Below are positions 17,436 to 27,489 of a stretch of DNA of 64,000 nt, in pieces (position 1 is the first letter of the stretch; every line of letters begins with the position of its first letter). This DNA comes from Bacteroidia bacterium (GTDB lineage Bacteria > Bacteroidota > Bacteroidia > B-17B0 > Aurantibacillaceae), in assembly GCA_018000995.1 (NCBI GenBank), contig JAGNIU010000011.1, positions 41,703 to 105,702 on the forward strand. Direction: 5' to 3'. The notes beneath the pieces were generated by a model. It was not told the origin of the DNA. It did no database searches and worked only from the letters and a program-made list of their open reading frames with translations. The position numbers and the translations under genes were made by a program.

Positions 17436-19940
17436 ATGTTTCTCATGTTAAAAGGATTAAGTAACATAGAAGTCAGTGAAAAACTGAAACAACACGGTTT
17501 CAACGAATTGCCCTCATCAAAATCGAAAAACCTTTGGCGCATTGCTTTTGAAGTAATAAAAGAGCCCATGTTTATTTTATTGATTAGCTGTGGGGCACTC
17601 TATATGTTATTGGGAGATTATAAAGAAGGAGGGATTTTATTATCCACCATTTTCATAATTATTTTCATAACCTTTTATCAATATCAAAAAACCGAAAAAG
17701 CTTTAGAAGCTTTGAAAAATCTTTCGTCGCCAAGAGCATTGGTTATAAGAGATGGAAAAGAAATTCGCATTGCGGGACGAGAAGTTGTTCCGGGTGATGT
17801 AATGATTTTACACGAGGGCGACCGTGTTCCTGCCGATGCAAAAGTATTAGAAGCAATTAATCTTACCGTTGATGAGTCGCTTTTAACAGGGGAATCGCTT
17901 GCCGTTAACAAAGTTGTTCAGGAAGATGAGAGTAATACGCACGGTTTATTATTCAGCGGAACATTAGTTGTACAAGGAAAAGGCTTTGCAGTAGTAACTT
18001 CAACAGGCATTCATACTGAATTCGGAAAAATTGGAAGCTCGCTACAAACAATAGAAGAAGACGAAACGCGCCTGCAAAAAGAAATGAAAGTTCTGATAAG
18101 AAATCTTTTTATTATTGGCGGAATCATTAGTGTTGGAACAGTCCTTGCTTTTTATTTTACGAGAGGAAACTTTATTTCATCCCTCTTAAATGGATTGGCT
18201 GCTGCCATGGCTATTTTACCGGAGGAATTCCCCGTTGTATTAACTGTGTTTTTAGCATTAGGTGCGTGGCGATTATCAAAAAAGAATGTTTTAACAAGAA
18301 GACCATCAGCTATTGAAACTTTAGGCTCAGCCACAATTTTATGTAGCGATAAAACAGGAACTATCACCCAAAACAAAATGGAGATTGCTGTTTTATATAA
18401 CGGTAAAGATTTATTTAAGAGTTCTGATTTTCTCAAACAAAAAAATCAACTCAGTCATTTAATACTTACAGCCCATCGCGCCTCACAAAAAGATTCGATT
18501 GACCCGATGGAGAAAGCTATCAGCAAAACGCATGCTGATGTTGCAGAAGAAAATATTTCAAATCATAAACTCCTTAAAGAGTATGCTTTGAGTCGCGAAT
18601 TATTGGCTATGACCCGCGTGGTTGAAGATTTGGAAAAAGTAATTACTGTTTCAACTAAAGGCGCACCTGAAACCATTTTCAAATTATGTAAACTAAACGA
18701 ACAAGACACTGCAAAACATTTAGCTGCCGTTAAACAAATGGCTGAGCAAGGTTACAGAGTTATAGGTGTGGCAGACAGTTCCCATAAAAACAATTCACTA
18801 CCCGATTCGCAAACCGGTTTTGAATTTAATTTTTTAGGATTAATTGGTTTAGAAGACCCTATTCGTCCCGAAATTCCCCAAGCCATTAAAGAATGTGATG
18901 AAGCAGGCATAAAAGTAATTATGATAACGGGTGATTTTCCGGCCACAGCTAAAAGCATCGCCATGCAAATTGGTTTAGATCCGAAAAAGGAAATCATGAC
19001 AGGAGATGAATTAAAAAAATTAAGTGATGAAGAATTAAGAAAAAAAATACTTCAGATTAATATTTTCGCTCGTGTAATTCCGGAACAAAAATTACGTATT
19101 GTAGAAGCTCTAAAAGCAAACAATGAAATTGTAGCTATGACAGGCGATGGCGTGAACGATGCGCCTGCTTTAAAAGCTTCTAACATTGGAATCGCTATGG
19201 GGAATAAGGGAACGGATGTGGCAAGGGAAGCTTCTTCATTGGTATTATTGGATGACAATTTCGCTTCTATAGTTTCTGCAATTCGTTCGGGAAGAAGAAT
19301 CTTTGATAATCTGCAAAAGGCGATGTCGTATATTATTGCCATTCATATTCCAATAATAGGATTAACCTTATTACCCGCATTCATTACTTCGCTCCCATTA
19401 TTATTAATGCCATTGCACATTGTGTTTATGGAATTAATTATTGATCCGGTTTGTTCAATTGTATTTGAATCGGAGCAGGAAGAAAAGGGAATTATGAAAA
19501 GATTGCCAAGAGATCCGAACGAACAATTTTTTGGTGGTAAAAAAATAATCTCAAGTGTATTGCAAGGTTTATTGTTATTAGCAATTGTTGTTTCAGTTTA
19601 TTTTCTTTCGGTTAGTGAAGGTCATACCGACGGAGAAGTAAGAGCCATTGCCTTCTGCTCACTTATTTTAGGGAATATTTTTCTTATCCTTTCCAACCTT
19701 TCAAAAACCAGAAGTTTTATATCTGTATTAATGGAGAAAAACTTAGCCGTGTTATTAATTGTACCTGCAACATTAGCCATGTTGTTATTGATTATTTCTG
19801 TCCCTTCTTTACAACAAGTGTTTAGTTTTGAATTTCCGGGCTACCAACATTTCATCCCTTCCTTAATAGGCGCAGGAAGTTTAGTGTTGATTCTTGAAAC
19901 CATTAAGTATTTTAAGTACAGGAAAAATACAGCGGTTTAA
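17436..19940 (+). CDS. P2-type cation-transporting ATPase
   Basis: The 834-residue pump has TGES at 151-154, the phosphorylated aspartate D305 in [14 protein letters not shown] at 570-575 and a membrane helix-4 motif PEEFP at 262-266. Ten hydrophobic segments are placed as in Ca2+-ATPase-like (P2) pumps. The standard SERCA motif is PEGLP, so the acidic PEEFP suggests an unusual ion preference (Ca2+ and Mn2+ are possible). No regulatory N- or C-terminal domain is visible. The first ATG (17436) is used; one at 17445 is equally possible. Its stop overlaps the stop of the convergent ribBA gene by four bases. Confidence 0.9.
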   Translation: MFLMLKGLSNIEVSEKLKQHGFNELPSSKSKNLWRIAFEVIKEPMFILLISCGALYMLLGDYKEGGILLSTIFIIIFITFYQYQKTEKALEALKNLSSPRALVIRDGKEIRIAGREVVPGDVMILHEGDRVPADAKVLEAINLTVDESLLTGESLAVNKVVQEDESNTHGLLFSGTLVVQGKGFAVVTSTGIHTEFGKIGSSLQTIEEDETRLQKEMKVLIRNLFIIGGIISVGTVLAFYFTRGNFISSLLNGLAAAMAILPEEFPVVLTVFLALGAWRLSKKNVLTRRPSAIETLGSATILCSDKTGTITQNKMEIAVLYNGKDLFKSSDFLKQKNQLSHLILTAHRASQKDSIDPMEKAISKTHADVAEENISNHKLLKEYALSRELLAMTRVVEDLEKVITVSTKGAPETIFKLCKLNEQDTAKHLAAVKQMAEQGYRVIGVADSSHKNNSLPDSQTGFEFNFLGLIGLEDPIRPEIPQAIKECDEAGIKVIMITGDFPATAKSIAMQIGLDPKKEIMTGDELKKLSDEELRKKILQINIFARVIPEQKLRIVEALKANNEIVAMTGDGVNDAPALKASNIGIAMGNKGTDVAREASSLVLLDDNFASIVSAIRSGRRIFDNLQKAMSYIIAIHIPIIGLTLLPAFITSLPLLLMPLHIVFMELIIDPVCSIVFESEQEEKGIMKRLPRDPNEQFFGGKKIISSVLQGLLLLAIVVSVYFLSVSEGHTDGEVRAIAFCSLILGNIFLILSNLSKTRSFISVLMEKNLAVLLIVPATLAMLLLIISVPSLQQVFSFEFPGYQHFIPSLIGAGSLVLILETIKYFKYRKNTAV

Positions 19941-21142
19941 AAACTATGTCCCATTTTCTCCTTTTTGGTTTGGAGATATTTTACGTTGTGAGGATTGGGA
20001 GTAATAATGATTGGAACATTATCTACAATCTCTAAACCATAACCAATTAAACCGGCACGCTTTTTAGGATTGTTAGTCATTAATTTTATTTTTGTTACAC
20101 CAAGGTCACGTATAATTTGTGCGCCAATTCCATAATCGCGTTCATCCATTTTAAAACCAAGTTCTAAATTAGCTTCAACCGTATCGCGGCCTTTCTCTTG
20201 TAATTTGTAAGCTTTTAATTTATTTAATAAGCCAATGCCTCTTCCCTCTTGATTCATGTAAACGATAACACCTTTTCCTTCTTTCTCAATCATTTCCATA
20301 GCGGCATGTAATTGCGGACCGCAATCGCAACGACAGCTACCAAATACGTCGCCTGTTACACAAGATGAATGCACGCGTACTAAAACCGATTCATCTTCCT
20401 TCCACTCCCCTTTTACTAAAGCCATGTGCTCTTCACCGTTAGTGCTTACTTTATAAGCCACTAATTTAAAATCGCCCCAATTGGTTGGCATGTTTACTTC
20501 TACTTGTCGCTCAACAATTGTTTCTTTTGCTAAACGGTAAGAGATTAAATCTTTTATAGAAACTATTTTCAAATTAAACTTCTCTGCAATCTTCATTAAA
20601 TCCGGTAAGCGCGCCATCGTACCATCTTCATTCATAATCTCCACCAATGCACCACAAGGCTCAAAACCTGCCATCACAGCTAAATCTATTGTAGCTTCAG
20701 TATGTCCGGTACGACGTAACACGCCGCCTGTTTTTGCAATGAGTGGAAATATATGTCCCGGTCTTCCAAAATCGGAAGGCTTCATTTGTGGATTGATTAA
20801 TGCTTGAATTGTTTTAGCTCTGTCTTGCGCAGAAATTCCGGTAGTACAACCGTGTCCTAATAAATCCACAGAGACTGTAAACGCTGTTTCGTGAGAGGCT
20901 GTATTTTTACTCACCATTAAATTTAATTCGAGTTCCTTTGCCTTTTCTTCAGTAATAGAAGCGCAAATTAAACCACGGCCATGCGTTGCCATAAAGTTGA
21001 TTACTTCAGGTGTAACATTACGGGCCGCTGTTAAAAAATCGCCCTCGTTCTCGCGGTCTTCATCATCAACAACAATAATTACCTTTCCGTTTTTAAGGTC
21101 AGTAATAGCCTCTTCAATAGTATTCAACTTAATCTCGCTCAT
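19937..21142 (-). CDS. ribBA: Bifunctional DHBP synthase / GTP cyclohydrolase II
   Basis: The 401-residue enzyme makes both riboflavin precursors. The N-terminal half has the DHBP synthase signatures [11 protein letters not shown] and HGRGLIC plus GHTEATIDL. The C-terminal half has the GTP cyclohydrolase II zinc site [12 protein letters not shown] and EGRGIGL. Both sets of catalytic residues appear intact, so it should act on ribulose 5-phosphate and on GTP. I find no FMN riboswitch in the 100 bases upstream. A TACCTTTG box (minus strand, 21198-21205) is about 55 bases from the start codon and may be its promoter, without a clear -33 element. The stop overlaps the ATPase stop. Confidence 0.95.
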   Translation of the reverse strand: MSEIKLNTIEEAITDLKNGKVIIVVDDEDRENEGDFLTAARNVTPEVINFMATHGRGLICASITEEKAKELELNLMVSKNTASHETAFTVSVDLLGHGCTTGISAQDRAKTIQALINPQMKPSDFGRPGHIFPLIAKTGGVLRRTGHTEATIDLAVMAGFEPCGALVEIMNEDGTMARLPDLMKIAEKFNLKIVSIKDLISYRLAKETIVERQVEVNMPTNWGDFKLVAYKVSTNGEEHMALVKGEWKEDESVLVRVHSSCVTGDVFGSCRCDCGPQLHAAMEMIEKEGKGVIVYMNQEGRGIGLLNKLKAYKLQEKGRDTVEANLELGFKMDERDYGIGAQIIRDLGVTKIKLMTNNPKKRAGLIGYGLEIVDNVPIIITPNPHNVKYLQTKKEKMGHSF

Positions 21143-21250
21143 AGTGTAAACCGTGTAGGATTTTTTAGTGAATTTATATCGTCTAAATCCAACAAGGCAA
21201 AGGTAAGAATTTTCGCTTATTTAAGGGAGTAATATCTTACCTTTGTAACT

Positions 21251-21883
21251 ATGGAAACCACCTTTTTATCTAAGCTAAAACAGCAATTAAAGCTGCCTTT
21301 GCCGGGTACAGAGGTGCAATTTGAAATGGCGCACGTTAACCGTGAGAACATGCGGCACGAAGATCTTAATCCCGAACATTACAAAAGCAGTGCGGTTCTG
21401 ATATTACTGGTTAAACGCAATAATGGTTTCTTTATTCCGCTTATTGAACGCCATATTTACAAAGGGGTGCATAGCGGACAAATAAGCTTGCCTGGTGGTA
21501 AGTTTGACGAGAGTGATATTACACTTGAGAAAACTGCGTTACGTGAATGTCATGAAGAAATTGGGATACAAAACAACATTGAAGTTCTTGGACAACTCAC
21601 TCCAATTTATATTCCGGTAAGTAAATTTATGGTAACACCATTTGTTGCAGTTTTAAATGAAGAGGATGCGACCTACATACTTAACGTGAATGAAGTTCAG
21701 AATGTAATTGAGTTTACTGTAGATGATTTGAGATCACCTCACATAGTAAAACAAACAACTGTTGAACCTACAGCAGGTATTAAATTAAAAACCCCGTATT
21801 TTGACATACAGGGTAAAATTGTTTGGGGTGCGACAGCAATGATCTTAAATGAATTCAAATATCTCCTTTTAGAAATGCAATAA
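21251..21883 (+). CDS. Nudix hydrolase, CoA pyrophosphatase type
   Basis: A 210-residue protein with the Nudix box GGKFDESDITLEKTALRE followed by CHEEIGI, and the preceding SGQISLP motif that defines the CoA pyrophosphatase (UPF0035) group. It probably cleaves CoA or oxidised CoA into 4'-phosphopantetheine and ADP. The -7 box TACCTTTG at 21238-21245 ends only five bases before the ATG, so the mRNA may be leaderless. It runs divergently from ribBA and its end overlaps the convergent small gene at 21855. Confidence 0.85.
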   Translation: METTFLSKLKQQLKLPLPGTEVQFEMAHVNRENMRHEDLNPEHYKSSAVLILLVKRNNGFFIPLIERHIYKGVHSGQISLPGGKFDESDITLEKTALRECHEEIGIQNNIEVLGQLTPIYIPVSKFMVTPFVAVLNEEDATYILNVNEVQNVIEFTVDDLRSPHIVKQTTVEPTAGIKLKTPYFDIQGKIVWGATAMILNEFKYLLLEMQ

Positions 21884-22118
21884 AGTCCAGTATAAATTGA
21901 ATTTTCTTTATTCCAATCCAAATTAACTTAACAATGCCATAAAAAAAAGAGTAAACTAAAAATAACACAAAAGACATAGTTAGAAGCTCGGAAACTACTG
22001 TACCAAGGCCATGAGCCGCATAATATCCAGGAGAATCGTTACGATCAGCATAAGCTATCAGAATAGTTAAAAGTAAACATGCAGCATAAACGGCAAAAAC
22101 TTTTTTAAACTTATTCAT
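21855..22118 (-). CDS. Small two- or three-helix membrane protein of unknown function
   Basis: The 87-residue protein has an N-terminal helix (about 7-25), the polar stretch DRNDSPGYYAAHGLGT, and two further hydrophobic stretches (about 43-65 and beyond). No family is recognised. It overlaps the tail of the Nudix gene by 29 bases on the opposite strand. It lies just downstream of a tandem gene pair in the same direction and may belong to that transcript. Confidence 0.55.
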   Translation of the reverse strand: MNKFKKVFAVYAACLLLTILIAYADRNDSPGYYAAHGLGTVVSELLTMSFVLFLVYSFFYGIVKLIWIGIKKIQFILDFIAFLKGDI

Positions 22119-22148
22119 CTTTTGGAAAAATTAAAAATTCAGGAAGTA

Positions 22149-22937
22149 TTATCTTTTCTTCTTTTCGAATTCGGTAATTTGATTATCGTAACACAAATAG
22201 TAAATACCTTTCTTCATGTTATCTAACTTAACTTCTTTTCCGTAGCCTTTTTTTACAATGCCGTAATCATCGTACAATTCATAAAATGTTTCTGATGTAA
22301 ACTGTAAAGTGTTATAATCTTTTGTTAAAGCGTAATTTGGTTTTTCGCTTATTGATTTAATAATTACAGCGCTCGAGATTTTTGGCAACGAACCTAAACC
22401 AATTTGCTTAACGCGGAATTTATTTTCTCCACTATGTAATGCAACCTGAAAAGCGTAATCGTGTAACTCAGGAGTTCCTATACCATCAACAGTTCCAACA
22501 GGTACCCATTTATTCCATTTGTATTGTTCGATAACGTAAGGTAATGGGCCGCTTTCTTTACTGGCACTCCAACGCAAAATTCCGGTTGAACTTACATTCA
22601 TAGCTTGAACTTCGTAAGTAGGCCGTGGTTTTAAATCTTCAGCATTTAAAACAAAAGGTTTGCAAAAATCTTTGTGAGTAATCTCGATAGTTACCTTATC
22701 ACCATATTTTAATGACAACGCACTTAAATCAATTTCGAATGAGCTTGAGTTTACTTCGTCGGTTGTAATTTGTCCATTTACTCTTACTTCAAGCGCACAA
22801 AATCCTACACCGGATCCGCCGTAAGCATTTTGAACATAAATGTTTTTGTTTTGGAATTTACCCTCAACAACAAGTACTCCTGATTTAGCCTGATTTACCA
22901 GTAGAAATAATCCCAGTACAAATGCTAAATTTTTCAT
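22149..22937 (-). CDS. Secreted protein of a tandem paralogue pair, copy 2
   Basis: The 262-residue protein has a signal peptide (ends near QAKSG). It shares most of its sequence with the gene at 22980-23762: the leading region LVVEGKFQNKNIYVQN, GGSGVGFCALEV, a central YVIEQYKWNKWVPVG and the tail KGIYYLCYDNQITEF. The last 50 residues (a tyrosine-aspartate strand, then a glycine turn, KEV-LDNMKKGIYYL) look like a shortened type A T9SS sorting domain. A beta-rich surface or periplasmic role is inferred. It lies 42 bases after its upstream paralogue. Confidence 0.7.
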   Translation of the reverse strand: MKNLAFVLGLFLLVNQAKSGVLVVEGKFQNKNIYVQNAYGGSGVGFCALEVRVNGQITTDEVNSSSFEIDLSALSLKYGDKVTIEITHKDFCKPFVLNAEDLKPRPTYEVQAMNVSSTGILRWSASKESGPLPYVIEQYKWNKWVPVGTVDGIGTPELHDYAFQVALHSGENKFRVKQIGLGSLPKISSAVIIKSISEKPNYALTKDYNTLQFTSETFYELYDDYGIVKKGYGKEVKLDNMKKGIYYLCYDNQITEFEKKKR

Positions 22938-22979
22938 TTTCTTTCCTCGCCGCTTTCTTTATTAAACTATCAGAACCTT

Positions 22980-23762
22980 TTATTTTTTCTTACTGAATTC
23001 AGTAATTTGATTATCGTAGCATAAATAATATTTCCCTTTATCAAGGTTGTCAATTCTCACTTCTTTACCGAAACCTTTTTTAACTACTAAGCCATAAGCA
23101 TCGTAAACCTCAAAACCTGTTTCATAAGAAAATCCTAATGCGCCATCTTTCACTTCAAATTTTGGTTTCTCAATCATTGAATTTAAAACAACATTGTTTG
23201 AATGACGGGGGATAGAACCTAAACCAACTTGTTTTACACGGAATTTATTTTCACCACTGTGAGTTGTTACTTGAAAAGAATAATCATGAGATTCAGGAGT
23301 ACCAACACCGTCAACTTCACCAACCGGCACCCATTTGTTCCATTTAAATTGCTCGATAATATAAGGTAAAGCTCCGGCTTCATTTTTAGTTGACCACTTT
23401 AATAAACCGCTGGACGTAATGTTCATTGTTAAAACCTCGAAAGATGGCTTCGGTTTTAAATCTTCCATGTTTAATACTTTTGGCTGGCAACCATCCTTGT
23501 GCATAATCTCGATAGTTACTCTATCGCCGTATTTTAATTTCAATTCTCCTAAATCAATTTCAAATGCACTCGAGTTAACTTCATCAGTAGTAATGTTACC
23601 GTTTACTTTAACTTCAAACGCGCAAAAACCTACACCTGATCCCCCGAAAAAATTCTGTACGTATACATTCTTGTTTTGATACTTACCTTCAACAACAAGC
23701 GTTGCCGAGAAGTTTATTTTTACGAAGAATAATAAGACAAATATTATAACTAACTTTTTCAT
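22980..23762 (-). CDS. Secreted protein of a tandem paralogue pair, copy 1
   Basis: A 260-residue protein with a signal peptide, about 60 percent alike by eye to its downstream neighbour. It carries VVEGKYQNKNVYVQN, GGSGVGFCAFEVKVNG, KWNKWVPVG and SGENKFRVKQVGLGS. The C-terminal DAYGLVVKKGFGKEVRIDNL and KGKYYLCYDNQITEF follow the YDxxG...GxYxLxx plan of T9SS type A sorting domains, but lack a clear lysine-rich final strand. The promoter at 23802-23832 reads into it, so copy 1 is first in the transcript. The pair probably arose by recent duplication. I know of no function. Confidence 0.75.
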   Translation of the reverse strand: MKKLVIIFVLLFFVKINFSATLVVEGKYQNKNVYVQNFFGGSGVGFCAFEVKVNGNITTDEVNSSAFEIDLGELKLKYGDRVTIEIMHKDGCQPKVLNMEDLKPKPSFEVLTMNITSSGLLKWSTKNEAGALPYIIEQFKWNKWVPVGEVDGVGTPESHDYSFQVTTHSGENKFRVKQVGLGSIPRHSNNVVLNSMIEKPKFEVKDGALGFSYETGFEVYDAYGLVVKKGFGKEVRIDNLDKGKYYLCYDNQITEFSKKK

Positions 23763-23801
23763 TCCTTTTTTTGTGGTTTTATGGTTTATTCAATTAAGTA
23801 A

Positions 23802-23832
23802 CAAAGATATAGCAATTTTTTTCGAATTACAA
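23802..23832 (-). promoter_or_regulatory. Bacteroidota-type promoter for the tandem pair
   Basis: On the minus strand TTG (23830-23832) is followed after 20 bases by TATCTTTG (23809 to 23802), an exact TAnnTTTG -7 box. The leader to the ATG at 23762 would be about 35 bases. Confidence 0.55.
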
Positions 23833-24018
23833 GAATTTCCGGAGCTTAACAATTAGATAAAGTGTAAATAATATTAAAATTAGCCCTAAAATGGTCTTAT
23901 AAGCCTTAGGATAATGCGTCTTGTTAATAACTTTGTCTTTACGAAACGACCATACCAAATACCCTATAAAAACGAGTAAAAACACTAATGTAAAGACTAT
24001 ACGGCCGCTTGTGAACAT
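23827..24018 (-). CDS. Small two-helix membrane protein
   Basis: A 63-residue protein with two membrane segments (about 7-24 and 43-60) joined by the basic loop FRKDKVINKTHYPKAYK. It resembles short conserved membrane proteins of Bacteroidota that have no known role. The stop lies among the -33 bases of the promoter for the tandem pair, so it is close to that pair but upstream of it. The start at 24018 (ATG) is the only reasonable one. Confidence 0.6.
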   Translation of the reverse strand: MFTSGRIVFTLVFLLVFIGYLVWSFRKDKVINKTHYPKAYKTILGLILILFTLYLIVKLRKFL

Positions 24019-24047
24019 TTTTTAGCTTATTGAACGGTACAAAAGTA

Positions 24048-24055
24048 TACTTTTG
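24048..24055 (+). promoter_or_regulatory. -7 box directly before the WG-repeat gene
   Basis: TACTTTTG matches TAnnTTTG exactly and ends seven bases before the ATG at 24063. An ATTG that could serve as the -33 box sits 15 bases upstream (24029-24032), which is shorter than usual. If used, the leader is nearly absent. Confidence 0.4.
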
Positions 24056-24062
24056 AAGGCTG

Positions 24063-26138
24063 ATGAAGGCCTATAAACTCCTTACTTTCTACCTAATATT
24101 AACAGTGACCGGTGTTCGGGCCTCTAAAATTGAAGCTGCTTATGAAGCGCTTAGCATTTACGATTATTTTAAGGCTAAAAAGTTGTTTTATGGAGAGCTC
24201 AAAAAGAGCCACAAAGCCGCCGCAGCCTATGGTTTAGCCACAATTTACTTCCGAACCGATAACCCATTTTCGAACACTGATAGTGCCTCTAAGTTCATCA
24301 CTTTAGCCGGAAATTATTATAAGACTACCCGACTTAAGGAATCCTATTTTAACTATAAAATAGACAGTTTGAGTATCCTGATTTGCGCTGATAGCATAGC
24401 AGAAAAGTCGCTTTTAAAAGCTTCAAAGACTAATACCGTTAAAGCGTACGAGCAGTTTTTACTGGCTAATCCTTATGCCACATTTCAACAAAAATTTAAT
24501 GCCTTGTACTTAAGAGATGAATTAAGCTACAAGCTTAATCTTACTTACAATGTGAGTGATAGCACAAAAATATTTATGTTGCGTTTTCCTGAAAATTATT
24601 TTTACAACGAGTATTATACTCTATTTGATAAACAGGTTTTTGAAGAGCAAACGCCTCTTAAAAATGCAGAACAGTTTAATGCCTTCATTTCTAAATTCCC
24701 TAAAAACAAATTTGTCGGACAAGCTCAAGATGAGTTGTTTGAAATTTATAGAAAGAACAATGATTTACAAGGGCTTGATTTTTATGTAACTAATTACAAA
24801 AACAGTCATTTTATTAATGAAGCCTGGAAATTATTGTACGCTTTAACAGTGAAATCTTATAATAATGAAGAACTACAAAGCTTTGTGCAAAATTATCCTG
24901 AGTTTCCTTTTAAAGCTTCAATCAATAAAGAAATTGAACTCAATAATAAAATTTTGATATTAGTAAACGACAGCGATTATGTCGGGTTTGTTGATACAAC
25001 CGGAAAATATGTAATACTTCCGCAATACGATGAAGCCACCACCTTTAAAGAAGGTTTAGCAGTTGTGTATAAAAACGATTCAGTATTTTTTATTAATAAA
25101 GAAAATCAAAATGTGTTCAATGCTTTTTATAATGATGCGTTTACTTTCACTTACGGAAATGCACCTGTAAAAATAAACAATCAATGGTTTTTAATTAACA
25201 GACAAGGACAAAAATCGGCAGGGCCCTTTCAAGATCTATCGGAGCAAAGTGAAAACATTTACATTGTAAAAACCAATAATAAATACGGTGCTGTAGATGT
25301 TTATGGCAATAGTATAATATCTCCTCAATATAACAGACTTGGCGATTTTAAAAATGGTTTTGCTTACTATTTGAATGACGGTCTGTATGGTTTTGTAACG
25401 AAAACAGGACTGACTTCAAAGGCACGTTACCAATGGATTTCTGATTTTGATGAAAATAAAATTGCTATTGTGAAATTGGATAATCTTTATGGATTGATTA
25501 ACGAAAACGACAGTGTTGTTTTACCACCTCAATATGATTTAGTGTTGAAAGCCGAGAACAATATATTCATCACCGTAAAAAATAATCAGTATGGTTTCTT
25601 TGATGGAAAAGGTTGTTTTTTAACCGGAATTGATTTTGATTACAAAAAAGAATTACCAGTTTCATTCTACACCAATGTAAAATTATTTAAGCTGGTAAAG
25701 AAAAACAAACAAGCTTTAATGGATATTAACGGACGTGTAAGTATTGATTACGATGCTTACGAAGAAGTAAATTTTGCACAAAATAATTTAATCCGCATTA
25801 AACGAAAAGGTAAGTATGGTTTTGTGGATAGAAAATTAAGCTTGGTAATTCCATGTAAATACAATTCGGCTACCGATTTTAATGAAGGACTAAGTATTTG
25901 TGTATTGAAACAAGAAACCTTCTTACTGAATTTGAAAGGCGAAACTGTTCTGAAAACAAAAGGAACTATTACGCCTGTTACCAACCAATACTATTTAATT
26001 AAAGATGAAGAAGGCCATCGTTTGATTGATAATAAAGGTCAACTTGTTTTTAGCAATGTGGAAGGCTGGCAATTGAGCGCCAAAAGCTATTTAATTATTG
26101 AGTTAGAAAATAAATCAAAGAAAATCATCAAACTCTGA
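24063..26138 (+). CDS. WG-repeat protein with N-terminal tetratricopeptide-like half
   Basis: The 691-residue protein starts with a signal peptide (ends near GVRAS). Residues about 20-300 are helical with repeats of the YDYFKAKKLFYGELKKSH style, resembling TPR arrays. From about 300 to 690 there are eight or nine WG-type repeats of roughly 40-45 residues, seen as KYGAVDVYGNSIISPQYN, LYGFVTKTG, LYGLINEND and KYGFVDRKLSLVIPCKY. WG repeats form beta-propeller-like folds of uncertain role. It is followed immediately by the serC promoter. The function is unknown; it may be an envelope scaffold. Confidence 0.8.
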   Translation: MKAYKLLTFYLILTVTGVRASKIEAAYEALSIYDYFKAKKLFYGELKKSHKAAAAYGLATIYFRTDNPFSNTDSASKFITLAGNYYKTTRLKESYFNYKIDSLSILICADSIAEKSLLKASKTNTVKAYEQFLLANPYATFQQKFNALYLRDELSYKLNLTYNVSDSTKIFMLRFPENYFYNEYYTLFDKQVFEEQTPLKNAEQFNAFISKFPKNKFVGQAQDELFEIYRKNNDLQGLDFYVTNYKNSHFINEAWKLLYALTVKSYNNEELQSFVQNYPEFPFKASINKEIELNNKILILVNDSDYVGFVDTTGKYVILPQYDEATTFKEGLAVVYKNDSVFFINKENQNVFNAFYNDAFTFTYGNAPVKINNQWFLINRQGQKSAGPFQDLSEQSENIYIVKTNNKYGAVDVYGNSIISPQYNRLGDFKNGFAYYLNDGLYGFVTKTGLTSKARYQWISDFDENKIAIVKLDNLYGLINENDSVVLPPQYDLVLKAENNIFITVKNNQYGFFDGKGCFLTGIDFDYKKELPVSFYTNVKLFKLVKKNKQALMDINGRVSIDYDAYEEVNFAQNNLIRIKRKGKYGFVDRKLSLVIPCKYNSATDFNEGLSICVLKQETFLLNLKGETVLKTKGTITPVTNQYYLIKDEEGHRLIDNKGQLVFSNVEGWQLSAKSYLIIELENKSKKIIKL

Positions 26139-26167
26139 GTTGAATTCTGATTTTCTTTATAAATTTG
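26139..26167 (+). promoter_or_regulatory. Promoter for serC
   Basis: GTTG (26139-26142) and an exact TAnnTTTG box, TAAATTTG (26160-26167), are separated by 17 bases. The start codon at 26191 is 23 bases downstream. The -33 box overlaps the end of the WG-repeat gene. Confidence 0.5.
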
Positions 26168-26190
26168 ATTCGAATTTAAAACCTTTCTTT

Positions 26191-27264
26191 ATGTCAAAAG
26201 TTCACAATTTTAGCGCGGGTCCTGGTATTTTACCGGCCGAAGTATTAAAGCAAGCCTCAGAAGCTTGTATCAATTTCGATAATTTAAATTTATCGTTATT
26301 GGAAATTTCCCACCGTAGCAAAAACTACGAAAAGGTAATGGATGACGCGCGCAGTCTTGTAAAAGAATTGTTTGAAGTTGGCGACGAATACGAAGTGCTG
26401 TATTTAGGAGGTGGTGCTAGCTTACAGTTCGCTATGGTTCCTTACAATTTATTACGCGAAAACGGAACTGCGGGTTATGTAAACACCGGCGTATGGGCCA
26501 GCAAAGCTATTAAAGAAGCAAAGATGATTGGCAATACAAAGGTATTAGCATCATCTGAAGACAAAAATTTCACCTACATCCCAAAAGGATATGATATCCC
26601 AACTGATTTAGATTATTTACATATCACCAGCAACAATACTATTTACGGAACACAAATGAAATCGTTTCCTAAAACGAGTGTTCCATTAGTGTGTGACATG
26701 AGTTCTGATATTTTTAGTTCTAAAGTAAATGCAAAAGACTTTACATTGATCTATGCCGGTGCACAAAAAAACATGGGGCCCGCAGGAAGTACAATGGTAA
26801 TGGTGAAAAAAGATGCGCTTGGTAAAACAGGACGCAAAATGCTAAGCATGTTAGATTACCAAGTACACATTAAAGGCGGAAGTATGTATAATACGCCTCC
26901 TGTGTTTCCTATCTACGTTACATATTTAACTTTACAATGGTTAAAGAAAAACGGTGGCATTAGTTGGATACAAGATTTAAATCAGAAAAAAGCTGATTGC
27001 TTATATAATGAAATCGACCGTAACCCGTTATTTGTTGGTACCGTTGTAAAAGAAGATCGTAGTAATATGAATGTTTGCTTCTTATTAAAAGATGCAGCAT
27101 TAGAACCTGAGTTTGACAAATTATGGAAAGACGCAAACATCAGTGGCATTCGTGGTCACCGTGATGTTGGTGGCTACCGTGCTTCTTTATATAACGCATT
27201 ACCATTAGAAAGCGTACAGGTTTTAGTGGATGTTATGAAAGCATTCGAGAAACAAAAAGGATAA
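26191..27264 (+). CDS. serC: Phosphoserine aminotransferase
   Basis: The enzyme has 357 residues from the ATG at 26191. A longer frame to 26140 exists, but the extension would overlap the promoter and the family starts at SKVHNFSAGPGILP. The PLP lysine is K193 in AGAQKNMGPAG, and the C-terminal RGHRDVGGYRASLYNA motif binds the phosphate of phosphoserine. It converts 3-phosphohydroxypyruvate to phosphoserine, and in some bacteria also acts in PLP synthesis. It ends with its own terminator. serA lies downstream, past one small gene. Confidence 0.95.
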   Translation: MSKVHNFSAGPGILPAEVLKQASEACINFDNLNLSLLEISHRSKNYEKVMDDARSLVKELFEVGDEYEVLYLGGGASLQFAMVPYNLLRENGTAGYVNTGVWASKAIKEAKMIGNTKVLASSEDKNFTYIPKGYDIPTDLDYLHITSNNTIYGTQMKSFPKTSVPLVCDMSSDIFSSKVNAKDFTLIYAGAQKNMGPAGSTMVMVKKDALGKTGRKMLSMLDYQVHIKGGSMYNTPPVFPIYVTYLTLQWLKKNGGISWIQDLNQKKADCLYNEIDRNPLFVGTVVKEDRSNMNVCFLLKDAALEPEFDKLWKDANISGIRGHRDVGGYRASLYNALPLESVQVLVDVMKAFEKQKG

Positions 27265-27285
27265 TATTTACGTTTACTCATTATA

Positions 27286-27315
27286 AGCAGCACTCTACTC
27301 AGTGCTGCTTTTTTT
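27286..27315 (+). terminator. serC terminator
   Basis: AGCAGCACT pairs with AGTGCTGCT across a 6-base loop, followed by a run of seven T residues. Confidence 0.85.
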
Positions 27316-27489
27316 ATGTCAAAAATTGAAAAAATCAGACTGTTTTTTAGTGACCGAAAACCTACCACTTATTCAATAAAACCGACCACTTGCTAATTAC
27401 AGGTCTTTTCAACCAACCATTTTTTAAGTCCATTCGTAATAATTAGTAACAGAGATTACAAAGATTGTTTAACCTAAAACTATATTTTT

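Noticed and set aside
21143..21250. FMN riboswitch before ribBA
   Set aside because: The short leader lacks the multi-stem conserved core of the element; no AGGAUA or GCCCGCGA-type motifs are seen.
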